DNA of 13,635 nt, from contig CAUBQU010000011.1 of the NCBI GenBank assembly GCA_958438185.1, forward strand, positions 1-13,635. The letters run 5' to 3'. Under the pieces are notes generated by a model that saw only the letters and a program-made list of their open reading frames with translations, was not told where the DNA came from and made no database searches. Below are positions 1 to 6,846 of this stretch, one piece after another (the stretch's first letter is position 1; every line of letters starts with the position of its first letter). A program made the position numbers and the translations under genes. The stretch comes from an uncultured Oscillospiraceae bacterium. Lineage in GTDB: Bacteria; Bacillota; Clostridia; Oscillospirales; Oscillospiraceae.

Positions 1-16
1 ATACAGTATGGCGGCG

Positions 17-262
17 TTACTCCGGAATCTCCCGGTACATGCCGGCCGCGTCGTCCTTGCGGACGTTGTCCGCCACCTGCAGTACTTCGACTTTCAGCGT
101 GCGGCTTCCGAAGGCGATGGCAATCTCATCGCCAGGCTTGACGGAGTAAGACGCCTTGGCTGGCTTGCCGTTGACGCTGATACGGGCATTGTCGCAGGCT
201 TCATTGGCGACGGTCCGCCGCTTGATAAGGCGGGAAACCTTTAGAAATTTATCCAGACGCAT
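17..262 (-). CDS. rqcP: RqcP (YabO), S4-domain ribosome quality control factor
   Basis: This 81-residue protein is one S4 RNA-binding domain. It opens with MRLDKFLKVSRLIKRRT, which matches B. subtilis YabO/RqcP from memory, and has the S4 features ISVNGKPAKAS and VKPGDEI (about residues 28-47). In that family RqcP binds the stalled 50S subunit with RqcH and supports alanine tailing of the nascent chain. The frame is open to 325, but the ATG at 262 is chosen because it matches the family N-terminus and has an AGAAAGGAG site at 271-279; the longer form would translate through the palindrome at 289-312. The length is close to the usual 80-90 residues. In B. subtilis yabP, yabQ and divIC follow; here only 16 bases remain, so they would lie outside the window. 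HU lies upstream across a 434-nt structured gap, unlike the tight spacing elsewhere in the run. Confidence 0.93.
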   Translation of the reverse strand: MRLDKFLKVSRLIKRRTVANEACDNARISVNGKPAKASYSVKPGDEIAIAFGSRTLKVEVLQVADNVRKDDAAGMYREIPE

Positions 263-284
263 ACATTGCGCTCCTTTCTGGGCA

Positions 285-314
285 AAACGGCGCGGGTGCA
301 TGCACCCGCGCCAG
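285..314. repeat. 30-bp direct repeat with 24-bp palindrome, copy 1
   Basis: The segment is AAAC, then a perfect 24-bp palindrome at 289-312 whose half-site is GGCGCGGGTGCA, then AG. An identical copy sits at 656-685. As RNA either strand would fold into a 12-bp GC-rich hairpin with almost no loop. No T-run follows on the minus strand (GTTTTGCCC), so it is a poor intrinsic terminator. It ends about 10 bases upstream of the rqcP ribosome binding site. Confidence 0.85.
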
Positions 315-346
315 GAGTGTGTCAAAAAAGTGTTTTTGACACACTC
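315..346. terminator. Terminator-like 14-bp hairpin
   Basis: GAGTGTGTCAAAAA at 315-328 pairs with TTTTTGACACACTC at 333-346 around a 4-nt loop. The T-rich part lies inside the arms rather than after the stem, so termination efficiency is doubtful in either direction. On the minus strand it would form between HU and rqcP and might lower read-through or stabilise the HU end of the message. Confidence 0.5.
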
Positions 347-655
347 TCAAACGCGACTCCGCTGTATAAGCTCGAGGAGCAAAATCAGAGATTTTGACTC
401 TCGCTTACCGCTACGCTGGGCTCGCGTTTGAAGGGGCTTACACCCTGCTGCGCGCATAATTTTCACGCTAGGGCGTGAAAATTCCACACTTGCAGGGTGA
501 GAAGTATTTTCCCCGACGTATGCGGTGCATGGGTTCGACTTGGCCAATCGCGCTGCGCGCTCTTGGAGTCTCACCCACTTGCCGCCGGAGAAAATGATTC
601 TGACTTTATTTGCGCCGTGCGCGGCGCAAACTCTGCGAGGCTTTTTTGACTGCCT

Positions 656-685
656 AAACGGCGCGGGTGCATGCACCCGCGCCAG
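656..685. repeat. 30-bp direct repeat with 24-bp palindrome, copy 2
   Basis: This copy is identical to 285-314; its palindrome is at 660-683. It begins about 11 bases past the HU stop codon on the minus strand. The hairpin is very stable but is followed by GTTTAGGC rather than a clean T-run, so it could be a weak terminator, an RNA 3'-end stabiliser or the edge of an inserted element. Confidence 0.85.
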
Positions 686-696
686 ACGATTTGCTT

Positions 697-972
697 TTAT
701 TTTGCGACGGCGTCCTTCAGGGCCTTGCCAGCCTTGAAGACCGGAAGCTTGGAAGCAGGAATCTCGATCTCTTCCTTCGTTCTCGGGTTGCGGCCAGTGC
801 GGGCAGCGCGCTCTTTGACTTCAAAGGTGCCGAAGCCGACCAACTGGACCTTGTCGCCCTCGGACAGCGCGCCGGAAATAGCATCCAGCGTAGCACAGAC
901 AGCCTTCTCAGCATCCTTCTTGGCAGAGCCCGTCAGCTCAGCGACTTTTGCAATCAATTCCGTTTTGTTCAT
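697..972 (-). CDS. hup: HU family DNA-binding protein
   Basis: This 91-residue protein is a textbook HU. It starts [12 protein letters not shown], has the helical dimerisation half to about residue 42, then the HU/IHF signature [20 protein letters not shown] at 46-65, where the proline-tipped DNA-binding arm begins, and ends [15 protein letters not shown]. It binds and bends DNA without strong sequence preference and compacts the nucleoid. The same frame is open to 1413, but the upstream part lies antiphase inside mazG. The ATG at 972 fits the family and follows an AGAGGA site. The gap to mazG is 34 nt, so it probably belongs to the long operon, although HU is usually abundant and may need its own promoter; I see no convincing one in that gap. 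In B. subtilis hbs is elsewhere; placement between mazG and rqcP is, as I recall, common in Clostridia. Confidence 0.97.
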   Translation of the reverse strand: MNKTELIAKVAELTGSAKKDAEKAVCATLDAISGALSEGDKVQLVGFGTFEVKERAARTGRNPRTKEEIEIPASKLPVFKAGKALKDAVAK

Positions 973-1006
973 AATTTGTATCCTCTTTTCTTTGTGTAAT
1001 ACGCTC

Positions 1007-1732
1007 TCATTTTTGCGTCTGCGCGATGGATTCTCGCGCTGTGATTTGCCGCATGTAGTCCTCGCAGGCTGCATGCAGATACTGCTCCGGGTCCAGCGAA
1101 AGGCACTGGGCCAGTTGGGCGGCGGAAAAGAGCAGAGTACCCAGCTGCGCCCCGGCGTCCTGCCCGGCGGCACAGGCCGCCTGCAGTGCGGTGTGGGCAT
1201 CTGCCAATTGGGCCGCAGCGGTTTGCGCCGTCTGCGGGTCCAGCGTAGCGGCTTTTTTACAAAGCTTCTCCGCGCGCCAGAGCCCAGGTAGGGTTTTGCA
1301 GACGTCTCGCATCTGGGCGGCGATGGTCGGATTGCCGCGCAGCTCGCGCTTGCGCGCCTCCCAGCCCTCCAGGGCCTGGGTCTCGTCCGGCCGGGCGGCG
1401 CCCGATGCGCCAAACAGGAACGGATGCCGCACGATGAGCTTTTTACAGATCCCGTCGATCACGTCGTCCATAGAAAAGCGCCCGGCTTCCCGCTCCAGAT
1501 CCGCGTGGAACACCACCTGGTAAAGGACATCTCCCAGCTCTTCCTGCAAATGGGGCGCATCGTTTTCGTCGATGGCCTCGCAGGCTTCTGCCGTCTCCTC
1601 CAAGAAGCAGCGGCGGATGGAGTGATGGTCCTGCGCGCTGTCCCAAGGGCAGCCGCCGGGCTGCCGTAAGAATTGCACCAGCTGCAGCAGATCCGCATAG
1701 GTATAATGCTCTTTTTCTTTAAAATCTATCAT
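1007..1732 (-). CDS. mazG: MazG family nucleotide pyrophosphohydrolase, single-domain form
   Basis: This 241-residue protein begins with a good MazG domain: GGCPWD at 26-31, [12 protein letters not shown] at 44-55 (E45, E46, E49), [14 protein letters not shown] at 64-77 (E64, E65, D68) and [10 protein letters not shown] at 98-107. The family hydrolyses NTPs to NMP and pyrophosphate, with roles in clearing aberrant nucleotides and, in E. coli, in modulating ppGpp. The second MazG repeat (about 165-235) keeps its shape ([29 protein letters not shown]), but AQLGT at 195-199 stands where the usual EExGD acidic residues would be. Compared with B. subtilis YabN (about 490 residues) it also lacks the N-terminal tetrapyrrole methylase domain. 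It sits 45 nt after the flippase gene. The ribosome binding site before the ATG at 1732 is weak. Confidence 0.92.
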   Translation of the reverse strand: MIDFKEKEHYTYADLLQLVQFLRQPGGCPWDSAQDHHSIRRCFLEETAEACEAIDENDAPHLQEELGDVLYQVVFHADLEREAGRFSMDDVIDGICKKLIVRHPFLFGASGAARPDETQALEGWEARKRELRGNPTIAAQMRDVCKTLPGLWRAEKLCKKAATLDPQTAQTAAAQLADAHTALQAACAAGQDAGAQLGTLLFSAAQLAQCLSLDPEQYLHAACEDYMRQITARESIAQTQK

Positions 1733-1777
1733 ACTTTATCACACTTTCTTGCCTATGACAAGTAAAAATGGGAAATT

Positions 1778-3382
1778 TTATCGAATTCGCAGAATTCTAG
1801 CGATTTTTTCGCCCTTTGGCAGGAGCGCGCAGTCGTCTGCGGTGATGATCTTCAGCACGACGACCAGGACCAGATACGCAACGCCTGCCACGGCAATGGC
1901 CAGCAGACAGTCGATCCGTTGCGAAGGGATGACGGCGCTGACCAGCTTATAGGCCAAAATTGCGACCGCACCCATGATGAGGGACGCCAGCAGCGGCTTT
2001 GCCAGCAGCCGCGGGACGGAGAGCTTCGAGTGGAGCTTCCGTCGCAACGCGATGAGGTTCAGCAGCGTGATGGCGATATAGCAGCACAGGGTGCCGATGG
2101 CCGCGCCGACAATATTGATGGCCGGATTGCCGACGAGAATAAAGTTAACGATGATCTTTACAACGCCGCCCAGCAGCATATTGATGACCGGGGTCATGAC
2201 ATCACCGTGGGCCTGCATAATGGCGTTGGTGACCAGTACCAGGGAGTTGAAGATCACGGCCACACCTAAGATCGCCAGGACCGGCCGCGCAGTGAGCAGG
2301 CTGGTGGCGGTGTAGGAGCTGAGCAGCTGATAGACCGGGCCCGATAGGCAGGCAAGCCCCATTGCGCAGGGCAGCGCGATCAGCGCCATAACGCGGATCG
2401 CGGAATCCTCGACCATCCGGACGCCCCGGTTGTTTTTCATCGCCAGGTGGCTCGTCACCGCCGGAATGACGCTGATGGTGATGGAGGTGATAAAGGCGCA
2501 GGGCAGGTTGAAGATCGTCTGGCAGTAATTGTAGATACCCTTAAGGACATCTGCCTCCGCCTGGGTAAATCCGGCGGCGCCTTTGAGACGATACATATAA
2601 ATAATAGCGTCCAGCAGATTGATGAGCTGCAGCCCGGCCGAGCCGATGGTGATGGGGATCGCGATGTACAAAAGCTGACGCAGCGTCGCCTTTTTGCTCT
2701 TACAATGGCCGCCGGCGGCTGCGAGCTGCCGTTCTGCCTGCCGGTGCTTGCGGGAGAGATAGAGCGTGGCAATGACCGTCCCGACGGTGACGCCTAAGAT
2801 CGCGCCGCCTGCAGCCAGGGGGACATTGTTCCACTTTTTCATGATGATCCAGGCGGCGGTCAGGCCGATGAAGAGCTTGCAGAGCGCCTCCATGATCTGG
2901 CTGATGGAGGTCGGGAGCATATTGCTCTGCCCCTGGAAGAAGCCACGGTAGGAGGAGATCATGCCGATAAACAGCACCGCCGGGGACAGCGCCAGCACGG
3001 CGTACCAGGCGTCCCGTTGGCCCAGAAGACTGGCCAGCTGCTTGCAGAAGATGGCCATCCCGGCAAACCCGACTAGGCCCAGCACCAGGAAAACGGAGAA
3101 CGAGACCTTATAGATCCGCTTGATCTGGGCGTATTCCCCCAGCGCCTGGGCCTCGGAGATCATCCGGCTCATGGCCACGGGCAGGCCGGTGGTGGAGATC
3201 ATCAGAAGGACGGAGTAGATATCATAGGCTGTTGTAAAATAGCCGTAGCCCGCCTCGTGGATGACCATTTGCAGCGGGATTTTGAAAAACATCCCGATCA
3301 GCTTCACGACGGCGGTGGCCAGTGCCAGCACGGCGGCACCGCCCAGGAAGCTCTGCTTTTTCATAGGCATTTCATTGCTCAT
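1778..3382 (-). CDS. spoVB: SpoVB/YabM-like polysaccharide or lipid flippase (MOP superfamily)
   Basis: This 534-residue integral membrane protein has about 14 hydrophobic segments across its length, as expected for the MATE-like MOP flippases. Family marks include a basic N-terminus with GGAAVLALATAVVKLIG, the loop SSYRGFFQGQSNMLPTSISQ at about 163-182, and the LPVAMSRMISEA segment at about 67-78. Such proteins move lipid-linked cell-wall or spore-cortex precursors across the membrane. The neighbours mazG, HU and rqcP point to the YabM branch rather than true SpoVB or MurJ; the symbol is a family-level label and does not prove sporulation. The start at 3382 is supported by a GAAAGGAG site and by a 4-nt ATGA overlap with the upstream amidohydrolase stop, implying translational coupling. 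Confidence 0.88.
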   Translation of the reverse strand: MSNEMPMKKQSFLGGAAVLALATAVVKLIGMFFKIPLQMVIHEAGYGYFTTAYDIYSVLLMISTTGLPVAMSRMISEAQALGEYAQIKRIYKVSFSVFLVLGLVGFAGMAIFCKQLASLLGQRDAWYAVLALSPAVLFIGMISSYRGFFQGQSNMLPTSISQIMEALCKLFIGLTAAWIIMKKWNNVPLAAGGAILGVTVGTVIATLYLSRKHRQAERQLAAAGGHCKSKKATLRQLLYIAIPITIGSAGLQLINLLDAIIYMYRLKGAAGFTQAEADVLKGIYNYCQTIFNLPCAFITSITISVIPAVTSHLAMKNNRGVRMVEDSAIRVMALIALPCAMGLACLSGPVYQLLSSYTATSLLTARPVLAILGVAVIFNSLVLVTNAIMQAHGDVMTPVINMLLGGVVKIIVNFILVGNPAINIVGAAIGTLCCYIAITLLNLIALRRKLHSKLSVPRLLAKPLLASLIMGAVAILAYKLVSAVIPSQRIDCLLAIAVAGVAYLVLVVVLKIITADDCALLPKGEKIARILRIR

Positions 3383-4722
3383 TGTTCCGCTCCTTTCGGT
3401 TCGTCCGCCGCGGCGGGCTGCTGGGCCGGTTCCGCAAACATCGTCTCGATCCCATATTGGGTCAGCTCATTCACGGCACTGGCCAGATCCAGCGTGGGGA
3501 ATTTGCCGCCGGCGTAGACCACCTTGCCCCGGACCATCGTCAGGCAGACGTCCTGCCCGCTGGCGTTGTGGACCAGTGCGGAGAGCAGGTCGTGGCAGGG
3601 GATGAGGTGCGGCGCGGTGAAGTCCAGCAGGATGAGGTCCGCATCCATGCCGGGGCGGATTTGGCCGCAGCTGGCTTCCCGCCCCTGGGCCTGGGCCCCG
3701 CAGACGGTGGCCATGGTCAGGAGCGCCGCCGGAGGCAGCGCGTGGCCTGTGTGTTCAGATGCCAGCGCGGCGGCGCGCATCTGGGCAAAGAGGTCGATCG
3801 TTCCGCCATAGATGGGGCCGTCGGACCCCAGGGCGACGTTCAGGCCGCATTGCAGCAGCGCCGGGGTATCCGGCAGCGGCTGCGCCTGCCGCAGGGCGGC
3901 GACGGGGGTATAGACGACAGTCGCCCCATGGCGCGCCAGGCATTGCCGGTCCTCTGGCGTCAGGGCCCCGCCGCCTGCGACGGCGACTCGCTTGCCGAAG
4001 AGCCTGTGGCAGTCCAGCAGCTGGGCGGGGGACATGCCGTAGCGGTCCAGGCAGCGGTCGCATTCCGCCGCCGTCTGGCCCAGGTGCAGCTGCAGGCCGA
4101 GCGCTTCCTGGGCGGCGTACCGGCCCAGGGCCTCCCAGAGCTGATAGCCGCTGGTGTATTCACTGTGAATGCCCGCTTCGATCTGCAGACGGCCGTCGTC
4201 AAAGCCTGCCCAGCGGCGGTGCAGCTCCTGCAGCTGCTGGCCGGGCAGGTCTTCGTCCAAATCAAATTCTTCCTCGTACCACTCTGCCGCCGGGGCCAGG
4301 TTGCATTTGATGCCGCTGTCCGCTGCAATCTGGGCGATGGGGCCACAGAAGCGGTCCAGAACGCTCAGGGAGGTGATCCCGCTGCGCAGCGCTTCGGCAA
4401 TCGAGAGGGTCGCCGCCGCAGCGGCGATGCGCCGGTCCATCCGGTCAAGCTTGGGCAACAGCTGGGTCTCCAGCCGCTCCAGCTTGGGCAGATCGTCGCG
4501 GTAGTTGCGCAAGATGGCGTGGGTCAGATGGCAATGGGCGTCGATCAGGCCGGGCATCAGCACCAGGCCGGTGGCGTCCATGATTTTTTTCGGCTTTTCC
4601 ACCGGGGCAGCTTTGCCGAGAAAGCTGATCTTGCCGCCGGTGATCCCGACAAAGGCGTCGGGCAGGACGCGCAGGTCCGCGTCCATGGTAAGGACCGTTG
4701 CGCCGGAAATCAGAAGATCCAT
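3379..4722 (-). CDS. Amidohydrolase of the MTA/SAH deaminase type with altered active site
   Basis: This 447-residue protein has the amidohydrolase layout: an N-terminal beta sandwich (1-55), PGLIDAHCHL at 57-66 with the metal pair H63/H65, IHSEYTS at 185-191, H213 in LHLGQT, D301 in LGSDG, and the returning sandwich at about 350-405 (PGMDADLILLD). It resembles 5'-methylthioadenosine/S-adenosylhomocysteine deaminases. However, the catalytic Glu of the usual HxxET motif is Gln (Q216), and the AHC motif His is Gly (G250 in AVAGGGALT). The SNLKLASG substrate loop is replaced by VAALRQAQP, and SNN after the metal Asp by YGG. Deaminase activity should therefore not be assumed. The C-terminal tail (430-447) is Ala/Pro-rich. 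The start has an AGGAAGGAG site; hemZ ends 42 nt upstream and the gene overlaps the flippase by 4 nt. Confidence 0.85.
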   Translation of the reverse strand: MDLLISGATVLTMDADLRVLPDAFVGITGGKISFLGKAAPVEKPKKIMDATGLVLMPGLIDAHCHLTHAILRNYRDDLPKLERLETQLLPKLDRMDRRIAAAAATLSIAEALRSGITSLSVLDRFCGPIAQIAADSGIKCNLAPAAEWYEEEFDLDEDLPGQQLQELHRRWAGFDDGRLQIEAGIHSEYTSGYQLWEALGRYAAQEALGLQLHLGQTAAECDRCLDRYGMSPAQLLDCHRLFGKRVAVAGGGALTPEDRQCLARHGATVVYTPVAALRQAQPLPDTPALLQCGLNVALGSDGPIYGGTIDLFAQMRAAALASEHTGHALPPAALLTMATVCGAQAQGREASCGQIRPGMDADLILLDFTAPHLIPCHDLLSALVHNASGQDVCLTMVRGKVVYAGGKFPTLDLASAVNELTQYGIETMFAEPAQQPAAADEPKGAEQ

Positions 4723-4734
4723 AGGCTCCTTCCT

Positions 4735-4749
4735 GCCGCCGGGGGCGGC
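4735..4749 (-). other. Small GC hairpin in the hemZ-amidohydrolase gap
   Basis: GCCGCC and GGCGGC pair around a 3-nt loop, directly upstream of the amidohydrolase ribosome binding site. No T-run follows, so it is not a typical terminator. It might modulate translation of the amidohydrolase, or it may be chance in GC-rich sequence. Confidence 0.3.
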
Positions 4750-4764
4750 GCGGGGAAATGCGTA

Positions 4765-6225
4765 TCAGGCTTGCTGCGCCAGCAGGCGGAAGATCTCCTC
4801 CTTCTGGGCCAGGACGGTATCCAGCCGTTCGATATACTGGGCAGGGTACTTGGGGTTATGAAACCGCTCCAGCTTACCGCCGGGCAGGTTGACCTTGTTC
4901 ATCCCGCCGCCGCCCAGGGAGAGGATCGTGTGCATTTCCTCCATCATATAAATATTATACAGGCCGATGTCATGATGCTTGCACCAGCCGACGTTTTCAA
5001 AATTGCCGGACATATATTTCTGCCGGTAGAGATAATACGGCGTGTACCCGGCGCCGCGGAGCATCCGGGCGGCGTTCTCTAGCATTTGGGCGACATCGCG
5101 GTCCGACGGCAGGCCGCCGCAGCTTTCAAACAGCGCCGCGCCTTTTTTCAGCGCCAGGGTATGGACGGTGATATTGCTGGGCCCCAGCTCCAGCGCCTGT
5201 TCCAGGGACGCGGCAAAGCGGGACGGGGTATCGCCGGGCAGACCGGCGATGAAATCCATATTGATGCTGGAAAAACCGGCGTCCACCGCCTGCCGGTAGG
5301 CCCGGCGGACGTCAGAGGCCGTATGGCGGCGACCGATGGCGGCCAGCACGGTATCGTCCATTGACTGGGGATTGATGCTCGTCCGGGCGCAGCCTTTGCT
5401 GCGGATGAGACGGAGCTTTTCCGCGTCTAGCGTGTCTGGCCGGCCGCCCTCGACGGTGTATTCCAGAAGACGGCTGCCGTCGAAGGCGTCGCCGATGGCG
5501 TCCATCAGGCGGCCCATTTGGGCGGCGGAGAGGGTTGTCGGCGTGCCGCCGCCCATATAGAGGGTGCGGATGCGGTAGGGGGAATCTGCCAGCAGCTTGC
5601 CAGTATATTGGATCTCCCGGATCAGCGCGTCCAGATACGGCTCCAGAAGTTCGGAGAACCGCTCGACAGATTGGCTGACGAAGCTGCAATAAATGCAGCG
5701 CGACGGGCAGAACGGGATGCCGATATAGGCGGAAAGGTCCGTCGGCTCCAGTAGCCCCGCTGCTTCGACACTGGCTGTCGATGCGTCAAGGCAGAGCGCT
5801 CGCCGGGCGGGGCTGACGTAGAACGTATCGCGCAGAAGCCGGTCGGCAGAGCGGCGGTCGCCGCCTGCTAAAATATGCTGCGTCGTCAGCTTCGTGGGCC
5901 GGACGCCGGAGAGCGCACCCCAGGCAGGGGGCGCGTCCAGCAGCTGGACGGCGGCCAGATAATAGCTCTGCTGCAAAATGCGCCGCAGGAGGGTCGGCGT
6001 CTGCCGGTCCCGGCGCAGGCGGCGGCTGGCTTTGGCCGTTTTGCCGCCGCGGGTGATCGTGCATGTCGCCGTCAGCCATTGGGGGCCGGTGTGCAGCGCG
6101 GAGACGGCGCCGTCCTCCCCCGCTGGGAAGGGCGCTTCGACAAACTCCAGCGGCTGGCCGAAGAGGGCCAGCTGCAGCTGCTCCACGGCGTAACGGCAGT
6201 CGTGGCCCTGCAGATATAGCTTCAT
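4765..6225 (-). CDS. hemZ: HemZ, radical SAM coproporphyrinogen III dehydrogenase-like protein
   Basis: This 486-residue radical SAM enzyme has the 4Fe-4S motif CPSRCIYC (C173, C177, C180) after YIGIPF, GGGTPT at 225-230, SINPQS at 283-288, and the HemZ-specific N-terminal extension with GVRPTKL at 107-113. Near the C-terminus YYLYRQKYMSGNFENVGW (397-414) is the pattern that separates HemZ from HemW. The family is annotated as oxygen-independent oxidation of coproporphyrinogen III to protoporphyrinogen IX. No other haem gene is present, and many Clostridia with hemZ lack a full haem pathway, so the true substrate is uncertain. Length is close to B. subtilis HemZ (about 500). The start at 6225 overlaps the MBL stop by 4 nt (ATGA) and has a CAGGAGG site inside the upstream gene. 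Confidence 0.93.
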   Translation of the reverse strand: MKLYLQGHDCRYAVEQLQLALFGQPLEFVEAPFPAGEDGAVSALHTGPQWLTATCTITRGGKTAKASRRLRRDRQTPTLLRRILQQSYYLAAVQLLDAPPAWGALSGVRPTKLTTQHILAGGDRRSADRLLRDTFYVSPARRALCLDASTASVEAAGLLEPTDLSAYIGIPFCPSRCIYCSFVSQSVERFSELLEPYLDALIREIQYTGKLLADSPYRIRTLYMGGGTPTTLSAAQMGRLMDAIGDAFDGSRLLEYTVEGGRPDTLDAEKLRLIRSKGCARTSINPQSMDDTVLAAIGRRHTASDVRRAYRQAVDAGFSSINMDFIAGLPGDTPSRFAASLEQALELGPSNITVHTLALKKGAALFESCGGLPSDRDVAQMLENAARMLRGAGYTPYYLYRQKYMSGNFENVGWCKHHDIGLYNIYMMEEMHTILSLGGGGMNKVNLPGGKLERFHNPKYPAQYIERLDTVLAQKEEIFRLLAQQA

Positions 6226-6824
6226 TGGCCACGGGCCTCCTGCATAAAGGCGTTATAAAGCTGCTCCCGGCGGAGGGTTGTCGCCTCGCCGTGGCCGGGC
6301 AGGACCTGGTAGTCCCGCTGGATCTCTGCAAGGCGCTGCAGGGAGCGGCACATGTCCTTCCAGCTGCCGCCGGGGCCGTCGGTCCGGCCGCAGCTGCCTT
6401 TAAAGAGCGTATCGCCGGAGAAGATGACATCCTCACAGAGCAGGCAGACCGAGCCCGGGGTATGGCCCGGCGTTTCGATCACGTGGAACCGCAGCGCGCC
6501 GAAGGAGAGATCATCGCCCTCGGCGTAAAAATCCGTGTAGCACAGCTGCCCGGCGGTGATATACGGCGGCAGCTGGGTGTCCTTCTGGCACAGGTAGACC
6601 TTGCAGCCCAGCTCTGCGTACAGCGGTGCAACGCCGCCGACATGGTCAAAGTGGCCGTGGGTCAGCAGGATGGCCTGGGGCTGCAGCTGCAGCTGCGCCA
6701 GCTCCTGCGAGATAAGCTCCGGCGTATAGCCGGGGTCGATGACGACGCTGTCGTGCGTCGCTTCGTCGTAGACGATATAGCAATTGGTGGCGTATAAGCC
6801 AAGTGTCAGCTGTTTGATCTTCAT
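6222..6824 (-). CDS. MBL-fold metallohydrolase (glyoxalase II-like)
   Basis: This 200-residue, single-domain metallo-beta-lactamase fold protein has all the metal ligands: THGHFDH at 55-61 (H56, H58, D60, H61), H121 in TPGHTPGS, D138 in FSGDTLF and H178 in LPGHG. The closest family is the YqgX/YcbL glyoxalase II-like group. It lacks the C-terminal helical domain of true glyoxalase II, so thioester hydrolysis is plausible but the substrate is unknown. It lies 22 nt after dtd and overlaps hemZ by 4 nt. An MBL gene between dtd and hemZ is, from memory, a recurring arrangement in Clostridia. An AGGGGG site precedes the ATG. Confidence 0.93.
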   Translation of the reverse strand: MKIKQLTLGLYATNCYIVYDEATHDSVVIDPGYTPELISQELAQLQLQPQAILLTHGHFDHVGGVAPLYAELGCKVYLCQKDTQLPPYITAGQLCYTDFYAEGDDLSFGALRFHVIETPGHTPGSVCLLCEDVIFSGDTLFKGSCGRTDGPGGSWKDMCRSLQRLAEIQRDYQVLPGHGEATTLRREQLYNAFMQEARGQ

Positions 6825-6846
6825 ATCGTTTCCCCCTGCAAATCGC

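Larger units (their letters stand above)
285..685. repeat. Repeat-bounded, hairpin-rich intergenic element
   Basis: This fills nearly all of the gene-free stretch 263-696 between HU and rqcP. Identical 30-bp segments in the same orientation lie at 285-314 and 656-685. Just inside them are perfect 10-bp inverted repeats, GTCAAAAAAG at 321-330 and CTTTTTTGAC at 641-650. Internal dyads are: 315-346 (14-bp arms, 4-nt loop); 347-356 with 422-431 (10 bp) enclosing 380-396 (7-bp arms, 3-nt loop); 441-448 with 492-499 (8 bp) enclosing 458-483 (11-bp arms, 4-nt loop); and 609-630 (9-bp arms, 4-nt loop). The short open frames here resemble no protein I know. It could be a MITE-like or REP-like dispersed element, a processed mRNA spacer or a structured RNA; the sequence alone does not decide. 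Confidence 0.6.

Noticed and set aside
263..325. 21-residue N-terminal extension of RqcP
   Set aside because: It runs through the palindrome copy at 289-312, while the shorter start has the ribosome binding site and the family N-terminus.
347..676. 109-residue minus-strand frame in the HU-rqcP gap
   Set aside because: No ribosome binding site, no recognisable domain, and it covers several hairpins; structured non-coding sequence explains the region better.
660..683. Palindrome as the standard HU terminator
   Set aside because: The stem is strong but the minus-strand continuation GTTTAGGCAGTC lacks a T-run, and an identical copy occurs upstream of rqcP, so I list it as a repeat.
285..685. 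CRISPR array
   Set aside because: There are only two repeat copies, 371 bp apart, with no regular spacers and no cas genes.
973..1413. 147-residue in-frame N-terminal extension of HU
   Set aside because: It overlaps mazG in another frame, is Arg/Pro-rich like an off-frame translation, and HU proteins start at MNKTELI with a ribosome binding site at that point.
3382..5082. 566-residue open frame on the plus strand
   Set aside because: It lies antisense across the amidohydrolase and hemZ, is Gln/Gly/Ala-rich without domains, and is the usual antisense frame of GC-rich genes. Both genes beneath it have clear motifs.
6063..6797. 244-residue plus-strand frame
   Set aside because: It is antisense to hemZ and the MBL gene, both of which have complete catalytic motifs; composition is that of an off-frame translation.
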